64,000 nt of DNA from Indolivaga macrotermitis (GCF_900128985.1 NZ_FQUC01000016.1:1-64000), one strand, 5' to 3'. Counted from the first letter of the stretch, positions 25,409 to 34,199 are shown. Program-made: numbers and translations. Notes: a model not told the origin generated them from the sequence alone.

Positions 25409-25440
25409 AAAACGAAGACTGAAATCTCAGTCTTCGTTTT
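25409..25440. terminator. Bidirectional hairpin terminator
   Basis: AAAACGAAGACTGA (25409-25422) pairs with TCAGTCTTCGTTTT (25427-25440) between convergent genes. Confidence 0.9.
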
Positions 25441-25463
25441 TTATTTTTGTTTTTACTTTTCTC

Positions 25464-25961
25464 TTAGAATTTGATTCCGTAACCGAAAGCAAATGTAAAG
25501 CAGTCGGCATCACTGAAAGTATATTTCATTTCCAGATTAAGGAAAGTGTTACCGCTTAGGTTATAGCTACCACCTGCACCCAAATTGAATCCCCAGTTAG
25601 TAAAGCTGTCTGATGAAGTTACTGTTACTCCATCGACCTTATGTCCCGAATAGCGGGCATTCTGCATAGCGATACCAGCCAAAGGATAAACAGATACTTG
25701 ATTGTCAACATCAAATACATAATGTGCATTTAAGTTAATATCTAAGCCTGTAACTTTATCTTTTGGAAAAATAAATGATGCATCGGGAGCAATACGGATA
25801 TGGTCTGCAATGACATAACGACCCTGAGCTCCGATAAGGAAACGTCCGGGGTTAGATTCAACACCTACATGTCCGATAATTGATTTCTCTCCTTTTTCTG
25901 ATTGAGCGAACACTCCTAATGTACTAGCTAATAAAGCTACGCCGAGTAATAATTTTTTCAT
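25464..25961 (-). CDS. Outer-membrane beta-barrel protein
   Basis: A 165-residue protein with a signal peptide (MKKLLLGVALLASTLGVFAQ), then about eight alternating amphipathic strands with turns (GHVGVESNPGRFLIGAQGRY, LDINLNAHYVFDV, NWGFNLGAGGSYN, FLNLEMKYTFSD) and a terminal aromatic-ended strand FAFGYGIKF. This is the size and shape of an OmpX/OmpW-like eight-stranded barrel embedded in the outer membrane. The role (structural, adhesion or transport) is not determinable. Confidence 0.85.
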   Translation of the reverse strand: MKKLLLGVALLASTLGVFAQSEKGEKSIIGHVGVESNPGRFLIGAQGRYVIADHIRIAPDASFIFPKDKVTGLDINLNAHYVFDVDNQVSVYPLAGIAMQNARYSGHKVDGVTVTSSDSFTNWGFNLGAGGSYNLSGNTFLNLEMKYTFSDADCFTFAFGYGIKF

Positions 25962-26175
25962 ATTGCATAAAATTTATGATCCAATTCAAGGGGCAAATCT
26001 AAGTAAATAAATTTAACATAATACCGATGCCCATACTAAATTAACTGAAAACACAGCAAATTGTTCAGTCGCGTATGCATATTCGGTCATTGGATACCGT
26101 TATTTGCGTTAATTTGTTCTATTTTGTAAATGCTGTGGATAGATCGTTTTTATGATGCTCTATTTTGACAAGGCA

Positions 26176-26400
26176 TCAAGGTTTATCCTTGTTCAACCTA
26201 TAGCTCAAAGCGCCTGAGGGGCATTGGCTTATCTGTGCAATCAATTGCTCTGTCGTGGCATTTTCAGGTTTTACCCAAGGCCTGTCTTTGGGATGATATA
26301 CATCCGGCAGCATCTTTACACAAATACCGGCATGCTGGCAGAGCTCAGGTTTCCATATAACGGTGAGTTCACCATTGGTGTATTCGATTTTCTTTTCCAT
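26176..26400 (-). CDS. Short (4Fe-4S)-binding domain protein (Fer4_19 type)
   Basis: A 74-residue protein resembling the divergent mono-cluster ferredoxin family (PF06902). It has ELTVIWKPELCQHAGIC near residues 11-27, the DRPWVKPENA turn and the ISQCPSGALSYR end. Only three cysteines (21, 27, 60) are present, so the cluster needs a non-Cys ligand or a three-iron form, as in some family members. It lies 46 bases from a GNAT gene on the same strand, a pairing seen elsewhere in Bacteroidetes, and the two are probably co-transcribed. Partner unknown. Confidence 0.8.
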   Translation of the reverse strand: MEKKIEYTNGELTVIWKPELCQHAGICVKMLPDVYHPKDRPWVKPENATTEQLIAQISQCPSGALSYRLNKDKP

Positions 26401-26446
26401 TGTAAGTCGGTTATAAATTGATCTTATTTCTATAGTTTGTTACGCA

Positions 26447-26743
26447 TTACAGGTTGACGGCTCTTATAACAATACGTCTCCAGTCGGGATGCTTTTTGAT
26501 ATATCCTGCGACAAAGGGGCAAAGAGGGATAAGCCGTAACTGATTATTCTCTATATCAGTCAGTACTTTTTCTACAAGCTGGCTTCCTATTCCCTGTCCT
26601 TCGAGGGCGGTAGGCACTTCGGTATGTGTAAGGTATATTTCGCCTGTGTCCGTTTTTATATACTCTATTTTTGCCAGATATTTACCTACATGAAACTCGT
26701 ATTGTTTCTCGTCGGTGTTGTTAATTAATTCGTAATTTTCCAT
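26447..26743 (-). CDS. GNAT-fold N-acetyltransferase (YjdJ/Gcn5-like, short)
   Basis: A 98-residue minimal GNAT protein. It has a YEFHVGKYLAKIEYI strand pair, YLTHTEVPTALEGQGIGSQLVEKVL holding the acetyl-CoA loop (EGQGIGS), and a C-terminal PLCPFVAGYIKKHPDW characteristic of the short COG2388 group. Proteins of this group bind acetyl-CoA; the substrate is not known. It is upstream of the small ferredoxin gene on the minus strand (46 bases). Confidence 0.85.
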   Translation of the reverse strand: MENYELINNTDEKQYEFHVGKYLAKIEYIKTDTGEIYLTHTEVPTALEGQGIGSQLVEKVLTDIENNQLRLIPLCPFVAGYIKKHPDWRRIVIRAVNL

Positions 26744-26770
26744 TGTTCAAAAAGTTTTTTAGTTTATAAT

Positions 26771-27964
26771 CTATTCCGGTTCTTCTTCCGGTTTATGCTT
26801 TTTCGGGTCAATAACTTCATAAATACTGATAAAAACCAATATGGATACAGACAAAGCATTGGCTATAATCAGATTAAGATGAGGACTCACTACGATCAGT
26901 ATCGCTAATGAAACAATTGCTATTATATGCGATTTAGCTATGATACGGCATGTAAACCACTTATATACCATATTTGCAATCAGATAGATGATAGGACCAA
27001 CTATTACTACAAATATGGCTCCTCCTGTCATATGTCCTAACGGATGATTGACAACGAGTTCGTCGCCAACTGCACAAAGTATCAAAGCTCCCACCAGAAT
27101 AACATGGATGGAATGGTATTTCAGCCCCAGTAGTCCGGGGTTATCTACTTTCATGATCTTTTTGGCTCCGGCTTCGCTGCTTGAGTCAAAATATATCCAC
27201 CACATTGCCAGACTGCTGAGGAACGATATTATTGCTGCCATGACAACCGGAGCAGTCCATACCTCTATTTCGCTTAACGAGGCTCCGGACATCAGGATTG
27301 TTTCGCCGAAAGCTATAATAACAAATAACTGGCTTCTCTCGGCGAGATGATGCCCGTCTATTGTCCAGTCTTTTGCCGGGTCTGATTTTCCTAAGAATGG
27401 TAAATAAAAGCCGAACATCGGTGCTGTATAATCGCACAGAACGGCTATAGCCCATAAAATCAAACGCATTTCGGGTTCCTGAAATGCTCCGGCGATCCAG
27501 AATATAGCTGAAATAACAAACCAACCGAATATGCGCGTATAATTGGGTGTCAATTGGTGTTTCCGCCCCAGCATAAACAAAATGGCTGCTGTACGCCCCA
27601 CCTGAATAATGACATAACAGAGAGCGAATATCCATCCCCTTTCGCCGAAAGCTTCGGGTAAGGCTGCCGCAACGAGTAATCCGAGTATCATCAGCATAAA
27701 CAGGATACCCCGTATACTGCGGATATTAGGATCGAACCAGTTTGTCATCCATGTAGTATGCTGCCAACCTAGCCAGACCGCGAACCATAGTACCGTACTT
27801 TGCAAAAAGCCTGTGAGATCGAGGTGATGCAGGAAATAATGCGATAATTGCGTTACTGCAAATACATAGATCAGGTCGAAAAGTAATTCGGAGAAAGAAA
27901 CGCTTGCGATTCCTTCTCCCCGTTTGCGGAGCAGCGAATGCGAAGAATAGGACGCGTGTGCCAT
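26771..27964 (-). CDS. ltrA: Low-temperature requirement A (LtrA) family membrane protein
   Basis: A 397-residue polytopic membrane protein with about ten to twelve helices. It shows the LtrA signature: an N-terminal SFSELLFDLIYVFAVTQLSH (aromatic, D, HxF-type helix), TTWMTNWFDPN after the second helix, and HHLAERSQLFVIIAFGETIL in the middle. LtrA was named for a Listeria cold-growth phenotype; its biochemical role is undefined. It is 27 bases upstream of the GNAT gene on the same strand, so the three genes 27964-26176 probably form one unit. Confidence 0.85.
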   Translation of the reverse strand: MAHASYSSHSLLRKRGEGIASVSFSELLFDLIYVFAVTQLSHYFLHHLDLTGFLQSTVLWFAVWLGWQHTTWMTNWFDPNIRSIRGILFMLMILGLLVAAALPEAFGERGWIFALCYVIIQVGRTAAILFMLGRKHQLTPNYTRIFGWFVISAIFWIAGAFQEPEMRLILWAIAVLCDYTAPMFGFYLPFLGKSDPAKDWTIDGHHLAERSQLFVIIAFGETILMSGASLSEIEVWTAPVVMAAIISFLSSLAMWWIYFDSSSEAGAKKIMKVDNPGLLGLKYHSIHVILVGALILCAVGDELVVNHPLGHMTGGAIFVVIVGPIIYLIANMVYKWFTCRIIAKSHIIAIVSLAILIVVSPHLNLIIANALSVSILVFISIYEVIDPKKHKPEEEPE

Positions 27965-28224
27965 AAGTTTGAGATATGTCCGGTAGATGTTGGTTATTTT
28001 AATAACGGTTTGATTTCCTATTTGTTCAAAAATATGAACCTAAAATCAGGCTGTTTTAAATAATCTTCAATCTGTGATTGTATGGGAAAATAAGCGAAAA
28101 TAGTGTATCGGCGGATGCAACGAAGGGATAAATAATGAAAGTATCCGCTGTGTTTTCAAAAAACACTAAAAAGGAATGAAGACCCGAAAAATGGAGAGAG
28201 TAATATTTTTAACAATCTTTTCCT

Positions 28225-28232
28225 TATCTTTG
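28225..28232 (+). promoter_or_regulatory. TATCTTTG box of the repeat lipoprotein gene
   Basis: Matches TAnnTTTG, 28 bases before the ATG at 28261. Confidence 0.5.
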
Positions 28233-28260
28233 GCATACGAAACAGCACAATATGACTGGC

Positions 28261-29010
28261 ATGAAAAATATCTTTTACATTTTACTTTCTGTTTTTCTTT
28301 TCACTGCATGTAGTAGCGATAATGACAATGGTACGGAAACGGCCTTTGTGGACTGGAACGATCCCAATGATTCGCATTATTCTCAATATCAAGGGAAATA
28401 CAATCCCATTGCGGGCGAATGGCAACTGTACGAGCAAAACGGTTCGGAGTATTCCGACTTTTATGTGGCAAAGTTTAGCGATAGCCGCACTATGTCTGTT
28501 TCGACCGTAAAACCCGATGATGATGAAGACCTTTCGTATGGTTCGAGTGCTGCTTATAAGATCAATGATAAATCGTTACAGATAAGTGGGTTGGTATATA
28601 CTTATTCTATCAGTAATGGTGTGCTGACTCTTACTTATTCGGGCAATGTGTTTAAATACAAAGCATATGTCAGTACTAAATGGGAATGGGATGGTGACTG
28701 GAATGATCCTAGCGATCCCCATTATGCTCAATATCAAGGAAAGTATAATCCGATTATTGGGGTATGGGATTTGACTCATATTGATGGAGAACCAACACTT
28801 TCTACTGGAGTGGAGACTTTTTCAGATAATTTTCAATGGACAGATGGGCGTAATACCATCAATACGAAGTATATAATTAATGGCACTGGTATAAGAATGA
28901 TAGATAAGAATTCTATTTATAAATATAAGATAGAAGACAATAAGACATTAATTTTGCAACTAATGTTGCCCAATAAAGGTGTACCATTAACATATAAACG
29001 AGTAAAATAA
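28261..29010 (+). CDS. Lipoprotein with two internal repeats
   Basis: A 249-residue lipoprotein with its signal segment ending FTACSS (Cys near residue 17). After a short acidic linker come two repeats of about 115 residues. Each opens with a near-identical WNDPxDxHYxQYQGKYNPIxGxW block (from about residues 31 and 149) and continues as an anti-parallel beta domain resembling lipocalin-like or META-like folds. The second half is more AT-rich. ATG 28261 chosen over 28252 as the better signal-peptide start. Its terminator is shared with module D. Function unknown. Confidence 0.75.
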   Translation: MKNIFYILLSVFLFTACSSDNDNGTETAFVDWNDPNDSHYSQYQGKYNPIAGEWQLYEQNGSEYSDFYVAKFSDSRTMSVSTVKPDDDEDLSYGSSAAYKINDKSLQISGLVYTYSISNGVLTLTYSGNVFKYKAYVSTKWEWDGDWNDPSDPHYAQYQGKYNPIIGVWDLTHIDGEPTLSTGVETFSDNFQWTDGRNTINTKYIINGTGIRMIDKNSIYKYKIEDNKTLILQLMLPNKGVPLTYKRVK

Positions 29011-29011
29011 A

Positions 29012-29033
29012 AATAGCCCTAATCAGGGCTATT
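29012..29033. terminator. Bidirectional hairpin terminator
   Basis: AATAGCCCT (29012-29020) pairs with AGGGCTATT (29025-29033) between the convergent lipoprotein and module D genes. Confidence 0.8.
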
Positions 29034-29037
29034 CTTT

Positions 29038-31155
29038 TTATAATTTGCGAATAAGTTTTAGCTTAGTTTTATTTATTCCTATCGGGTCGTATCCTTCTAT
29101 GGAAGCAATATAATATAAGTCGTTATTTAATTTTACCAGTGCGGTTCCATCCAATCTTTCGTATTCATCGGGGGTGAGATAACATTCAATTTCGGTATAA
29201 TTACTATCATTTGTAGCTAATACATTGAAGTAGGTATGTAAGATGCTGTTTTTCTGGTTTTTATAATTTAGAGTAAGAGTGCTTTCTTCTGATAGAGTAT
29301 CTGTCAATTGAGGTATATATAAGTTCAACGCTTTATCGTCATTCAGAGGTGTTGTCTCTGTTTTCCAAATAGGTCCCAGATCATATATTCCTTCTTGGTT
29401 TATATACCAGAAACGTTGAGCATAATTGGTATATACTTTACTTACCATTTCTTTATAATCAGAGGGGTCTCCTAGCCATATTTCGTGATTAGATATTAAA
29501 GGTACTTTTAGGGTTTGTTTTCTATTACTATCTTCCTGATCTATATTTTTGAACCAATTGTATGAAAAACTGGATGTTTGTGAAATCGTAGAACCATCTA
29601 TACTGCCTGTTTCTATTTTACCTCCTCCATTATTACCTTCAGTATATTGTTTTTTTGAATCTACAAACCCACGTTCCTCTTCATTGATTTTAAAGCCGAG
29701 ATCAAAGACAGCAGGTAATCCCAGTGGCTGGTTGCTACGTCCTGTAATACTTGCTTTTTTGTCTAAGTCTATTGCCGAATCAGAATGGCTTTGTACTTGC
29801 TTTTGCTTTACATTCAGTTCGAAGTTACCTTCGTCGTCCTGTGTAAGCTGCAGATTGAATGCTTTACAAAAGTTATCGAGCCACTCGTCTACCTTTTGTT
29901 CCGAAGGCAGGAATTTGATCAGGTCTATTTCTTCACGTTGAAAGTTGGAAGGAGCATTCCAGTCCATCGGTGCGGTGCCTTCCCCGTTGTTATCTATGGT
30001 TATCCACTCTACGTCGGTGCGGAAAGGTTCGATTGTCAGTTCGAAATCCATGTTTTCGACAGCAATAGGGCCTTGTGCTAAACTTTGACGGAAAAATGAA
30101 GTTCGTTTATCTCCGGATTCTGAAACCCAACAAACGGTAATTCGTTCACCTTTTTCCAACCAGATTATAGATGTGGCTTGACCTTCGCCTGTGACAATAT
30201 CATCAGGTTCGGAGGCTTGTATGTATGATAGGTCTTCTTCGGGTATACCTGTTATTACAGTATTGTACTTTTCTTTTAGATCATACTTTATGGTAACGGT
30301 ATCAGACTCTTCTTCGTTTTCCGGGTCTTCGTCTACTGATCCATTCCAATGATAAAGATAAGGATTGTGGTACGCTGAGTGTATTTTAGTTTTCTGGCTG
30401 AAAGTCTTATCCCATGAAAAACCGTTTTTTATAAACATGGTATTGAATGGAAAATTAATCTCAGCCGGATTCAGGTCATTTGTTCCGCTTCTGTTTGTCC
30501 TGCCAAAATGGAGTCCGTTTATCAGGCGCTCTTCGGCTGAAGGGTCTATTATCATCGGATTGTATCTTTGCGGATGCCATATAGGGTAGTTTTCAGGGTC
30601 ATTATTATTGTAAACATTATCCTGAGGTAGATTAGGCTTGTCATAAAAGCCGGCAATCAGTTTATTGTCAAATCCGAAATCGTCATCTGCAAAGTCTCTT
30701 ATTACTTGTATTTCATGCCTTTTTCGTTCAAAATTATTTGTATTGACACTAACGGTAGGCAGGTGGATACCGAGTAATTTGTCAGAAAAAGTATCTTGGT
30801 CCCCTGTATTTAACCATTTTCGTTTTTCTGTTTTATCGTAATAGTCCGATTTGCTTTCTCCGCTCATAAGCTGGATATTTGCTCGTAATTTAACTTTATA
30901 TAGACCACTTTGGGGAATCAATATTTGTAAGTTCTTTTTTATATAATTGCTATCCGAAGTATCTGTAACCTCGAAGTATTGGGTATTAGTGCCACTATCT
31001 GATATTTCATCGAAACGGGTATTATTGCAACTAAATAGGTCTACAGTATGAAAATGGTCGTTGTCTATATCTGTATCATAAATACTTCGTTCAAATATCC
31101 TCTTATCCGGCGTTTCTAATTTCTTATACTTTGATAGTTGCCCTTTATATGTACT
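29038..31155 (-). CDS. Phage distal-tail protein, C-terminal part in the -1 frame
   Basis: The open frame runs from the slip site to the terminator, about 705 codons, and continues the tail gene that starts near 31913. It opens STYKGQLSKYKK if read after the slip. A conventional start inside it is only a TTG (30919-30921), with about 75 open codons before it. The body is beta-rich with Trp-containing loops and has acidic inserts (EDPENEEESDTVTIKY). No membrane or enzymatic motif is seen. It is most simply the second half of one large tail/baseplate protein of about 950 residues. Confidence 0.65.
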   Translation of the reverse strand, partial: STYKGQLSKYKKLETPDKRIFERSIYDTDIDNDHFHTVDLFSCNNTRFDEISDSGTNTQYFEVTDTSDSNYIKKNLQILIPQSGLYKVKLRANIQLMSGESKSDYYDKTEKRKWLNTGDQDTFSDKLLGIHLPTVSVNTNNFERKRHEIQVIRDFADDDFGFDNKLIAGFYDKPNLPQDNVYNNNDPENYPIWHPQRYNPMIIDPSAEERLINGLHFGRTNRSGTNDLNPAEINFPFNTMFIKNGFSWDKTFSQKTKIHSAYHNPYLYHWNGSVDEDPENEEESDTVTIKYDLKEKYNTVITGIPEEDLSYIQASEPDDIVTGEGQATSIIWLEKGERITVCWVSESGDKRTSFFRQSLAQGPIAVENMDFELTIEPFRTDVEWITIDNNGEGTAPMDWNAPSNFQREEIDLIKFLPSEQKVDEWLDNFCKAFNLQLTQDDEGNFELNVKQKQVQSHSDSAIDLDKKASITGRSNQPLGLPAVFDLGFKINEEERGFVDSKKQYTEGNNGGGKIETGSIDGSTISQTSSFSYNWFKNIDQEDSNRKQTLKVPLISNHEIWLGDPSDYKEMVSKVYTNYAQRFWYINQEGIYDLGPIWKTETTPLNDDKALNLYIPQLTDTLSEESTLTLNYKNQKNSILHTYFNVLATNDSNYTEIECYLTPDEYERLDGTALVKLNNDLYYIASIEGYDPIGINKTKLKLIRKL

Positions 31156-31913
31156 TTTCCCAGATCGCCCCAGTTCCAGTCCTGCACATAATCGGTCGGA
31201 TTGCTGTATGACATATACAGGTTGGTCAACCGGGGATCGTCGAAGGCAGTTCCTCCAATCCCTACAGGTTTCCCTTTATCGTCTTTCAGCGATTCGAATA
31301 TCTTCGTAATTGTCTGCATACAGTTGATAGACGGCGGAAAGTCTTCGATACCCAGCCTGACTGTATCGTCCCACAGGGTTTTGTCGGAATAATTACCACT
31401 GGAATCTTTCGGAACTTTGGGCAGAAGCCCGTATAATACGTACGGGAAGATACATTCTGGTGTTCCTTCTTTCGTATTCCAATAGTTGAGGCTAGCTACC
31501 ATCTCGTTGAATTTGATTTTCCAGTTGGTTTTCAGCTCATTCATTTTTGTATCGCCTAATATTTCCTTGATGGTTTTCTTTGCAGGTATCAGCAGGTTAC
31601 CTTTATAATTGCCGTCGGTGTCGATTTCGCTCAACCTGAAACGCCCGTCGAAAACGAGTATACTGTCTACATACAACAGTGCCGAGTGGTCGTGGTTAAA
31701 CTTGTCTTTGGTCTCCTCCACATTGGCAAAACCGAAAATGGCATCGTTGGTTGCCGACGAAGGAATGGTGACCGAATAGCTGTACTGAGCATCTTTGGTA
31801 TTCAGCTCGACAGGGTTTATCAGTACACGGTTGAGTCTGATACCGAGATTTTCGGCATTGCGGATATCGCATAGTCGGTTATTGATATATAATTCTATGT
31901 TAGTCATTATCAA
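31116..31913 (-). CDS. Phage distal-tail protein, N-terminal part
   Basis: A 265-residue frame, or 263 from the second ATG (31907), which starts TNIELYINNRLCDI. It contains LNRVLINPVELNTKDAQYSYSVTIPSS, a strand-rich middle, and IFPYVLYGLLPKVP, then DFPPSINCMQTITKIFESL and LYMSYSNPTDYVQDWNWGDLGK. This pattern recurs in tail-associated proteins of Bacteroidetes phages. It stops at TAG 31116-31118, while the -1 frame stays open across the stop. The ATG lies 8 bases after the stop of the 31922 gene, so it is the second gene of module D. Confidence 0.7.
   Translation of the reverse strand: MIMTNIELYINNRLCDIRNAENLGIRLNRVLINPVELNTKDAQYSYSVTIPSSATNDAIFGFANVEETKDKFNHDHSALLYVDSILVFDGRFRLSEIDTDGNYKGNLLIPAKKTIKEILGDTKMNELKTNWKIKFNEMVASLNYWNTKEGTPECIFPYVLYGLLPKVPKDSSGNYSDKTLWDDTVRLGIEDFPPSINCMQTITKIFESLKDDKGKPVGIGGTAFDDPRLTNLYMSYSNPTDYVQDWNWGDLGKVHIKGNYQSIRN
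31155..31161 (-). other. GGGAAAA slip heptamer at a -1 frame junction
   Basis: Minus-strand codons read CTG GGA AAA GTA, making G GGA AAA a heptamer of the X XXY YYY form. A -1 slip here joins the upstream tail frame to the long downstream frame and bypasses the TAG 31116-31118. The lambda G/GT tail slip site is the closely similar GGGAAAG. Whether it is programmed, a decay mutation or a sequencing error cannot be told here. Confidence 0.5.
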
Positions 31914-31921
31914 ATGTATAT

Positions 31922-34156
31922 TTATTTAGAGGAATCGGTGTAATGGTATTTCATTTCTATCTGGAAGAGGTCGTCCGTCGTATTGTATTTCAGGTTCATC
32001 TCGTCCACGACGATATAGCGTTTCGTCCGTAATTCGTATACGGCAGGCGATGCGCTCATTTGCCGGAGCCATTCTACAACCTCGTATGTAACGGGAGAAG
32101 TTTGGGCAACGATTTGCTCCTGAACCGACCGCGCAACGACGGACTCTACTTCGGCGTAAGGCTTTGCCTGTGGTTGTAATGTCTTGAAAATGGTGGATGC
32201 CGTGGTTTTGAAATCGGTGGATGCCGTTCCTCCGAAATTCATGGTATCCCATCCTCCTAAACGGTTCAGAAAAGCAAAGTTATTTACCGTATGTAGGTTT
32301 TCGGGCAGAATACGGAAGGTTAGGGGAGCACTAACAGGTGTCAACGGAATGTTTATATTGTAATTCTCGTCATAATGCGATACCGATAAACAAACGTCTA
32401 TGCGTCCGACGGGGCGTTCTGTTCCTGCCTGATTAGGGGCAGTTGGCAGAAAACGGTCGAGATCGAGCCGTGCAGTGTTGACCGAGTAAAACTCTTTTTC
32501 ATTCATCTCGTGCGAAGTATATTCCGTGATAAAGTTTCCTGATTGGGTATACAGTTTGTAATGCAGGCAGAATGTAGGAAGCGTACGGGGTGGATTTACA
32601 GTCAGGTATGGCCCTTTATTGATGTTAAGGGCTATAAAGTTGAAATACTGTTCCTGTCCTTTGATATGGGTACGGCTTTGCATTGTGGTCAGTGCCTTTC
32701 CCGTATCGAAGGAAGCCTCATTGAATTTCTGACTGAAATTCATAGCATAATAATGCCATTCGTTATCAGGCTGTTCCATATCGGAGTCTTTTAACAAGGC
32801 GTCGTATCCTTTCAATACATATAAAGGATAAGAATAGTAAACAGAGAGGTTGCTGCCTTCGCCCGATCGTTTGGCTACAAATCTGTACGAAGAAATTGTT
32901 CCGGTATCGGCCCAGGTATTGTCATTGTCAAGAAAATTAGGTGAGTATCCGGCTCTTTTATTCATCAGTGTATTGAGGTCGAACCACAGTGGTTGTCCCG
33001 AATAGGCTTTCGACAGGGTAGTGAGGTAATTCCCTTCGTTACAGAGTTCTCCTTTGCTATTCCCCAAAAAAGTTTTTGTATTCTCATAGATATCGAGGTC
33101 TATACGATAGTTGCCTTTACCTCCGTCAATAGAATCAGATGATGTTGCGTAGGTTATTTTTGTTTCGAGGTTGACATCTACGACTAGTCTGTTGCCATTG
33201 GTCAAAGTCCCGAAAACCGGATTCAGGCTTAATGCGATGGTATAATCCAGAGTATCTGCTTTACGGATTAATACCAGATACTTGTTTGTCTCGTCATAAG
33301 TTGCAGAGTAGAAAATGTTGAAATACTCGTTGTTGTTTAATGTTTCTCCGAGGTTTTTCAGAGTCTCCTGCCTGCATTCTTCCATTGTAAGTCCGTTGTC
33401 CTGTGGTCTTACAACGTATACACTTCCGGGATAACGTTCGGTTTCTTCGAGATAAACACCCGTGAATGTTCCTATACTGTATCTATCGTCGGGACTACGG
33501 TACGAATATCCGAACAAATCGTTTTGCATCAGTGAGTCGGGGTATCCGGTGAAAGTTGCTGTGATAAACCATGTTTCGTTATCGAACAATGTGAGCGGCT
33601 CGTCAAATTCCGCTAGTTCTATATCGAAATTGTATTGAGGCCCTTTACCTTTCCCTTTTATGGTTACATAACTATTGTCGCAGATGAGTTCTTCACTAAA
33701 TATGGTGCTTATGATATTTATTTCATAATTGTTCCGCAGGAATGAATTTGCTAGCAGGCAGGTTCTTATGTTCTGCGCTGTAATTCCAAGTGCCTGTGTT
33801 TCGGACAGCACAATATCGGAGTTGTCTATTATATCTCCCTGTTTTGCTATGTAAAATGTCGAGTTATTGACAGCTGTTTTGTCATATGTTCCCTGAAATG
33901 TGTAAGATGTGTTGCTTTCTTTCAGTCTGATAGTGAAAGTAGATGCTGTCCGGATTAGTGCTTCGAGCCTGTCTGCCGGAATATAATCGGGTATTGCACC
34001 CATCGCCAGATTTTTGCATGATATCTGCGCAGAGAAGAAAATATCACCGGATGTATCATTAACACTCTCTATTGTAATGAAATTGGGATTGCCCGACAGA
34101 GTGAGTTCTTTCGGCTCGGTAATTTTGGCAATCTGTTTATTAGAATAATATCCCAT
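31922..34156 (-). CDS. Large phage tail/baseplate protein
   Basis: A 744-residue protein, soluble and beta-rich throughout, beginning MGYYSNKQIAKITEPKELTL. It contains multiple domains with Tyr/Asn/Thr-rich strands; a C-terminal segment YVVDEMNLKYNTTDDLFQIEMKYHYTD closes it. There are no catalytic motifs or signal peptide. Size and position ahead of the split tail gene fit a baseplate hub or tail-tip protein. An in-frame upstream start (34207) would run through the TTTATCTATA motif, so ATG 34156 was chosen. It is the first gene of module D. Confidence 0.65.
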   Translation of the reverse strand: MGYYSNKQIAKITEPKELTLSGNPNFITIESVNDTSGDIFFSAQISCKNLAMGAIPDYIPADRLEALIRTASTFTIRLKESNTSYTFQGTYDKTAVNNSTFYIAKQGDIIDNSDIVLSETQALGITAQNIRTCLLANSFLRNNYEINIISTIFSEELICDNSYVTIKGKGKGPQYNFDIELAEFDEPLTLFDNETWFITATFTGYPDSLMQNDLFGYSYRSPDDRYSIGTFTGVYLEETERYPGSVYVVRPQDNGLTMEECRQETLKNLGETLNNNEYFNIFYSATYDETNKYLVLIRKADTLDYTIALSLNPVFGTLTNGNRLVVDVNLETKITYATSSDSIDGGKGNYRIDLDIYENTKTFLGNSKGELCNEGNYLTTLSKAYSGQPLWFDLNTLMNKRAGYSPNFLDNDNTWADTGTISSYRFVAKRSGEGSNLSVYYSYPLYVLKGYDALLKDSDMEQPDNEWHYYAMNFSQKFNEASFDTGKALTTMQSRTHIKGQEQYFNFIALNINKGPYLTVNPPRTLPTFCLHYKLYTQSGNFITEYTSHEMNEKEFYSVNTARLDLDRFLPTAPNQAGTERPVGRIDVCLSVSHYDENYNINIPLTPVSAPLTFRILPENLHTVNNFAFLNRLGGWDTMNFGGTASTDFKTTASTIFKTLQPQAKPYAEVESVVARSVQEQIVAQTSPVTYEVVEWLRQMSASPAVYELRTKRYIVVDEMNLKYNTTDDLFQIEMKYHYTDSSK

Positions 34157-34173
34157 AGCTTTAATCTTTATTT

Positions 34174-34183
34174 TATAGATAAA
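34174..34183 (-). promoter_or_regulatory. Phage-module motif TTTATCTATA (site 7)
   Basis: A perfect minus-strand copy 17 bases before the ATG at 34156 and 16 bases after the terminator of the 34259 gene. Confidence 0.65.
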
Positions 34184-34199
34184 AAGCACAGAATAAGAA

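Noticed and set aside
28896-28906. GATAGATAAG resembling the phage motif on the other strand
   Set aside because: It has mismatches, lies inside a coding frame and precedes no gene start.
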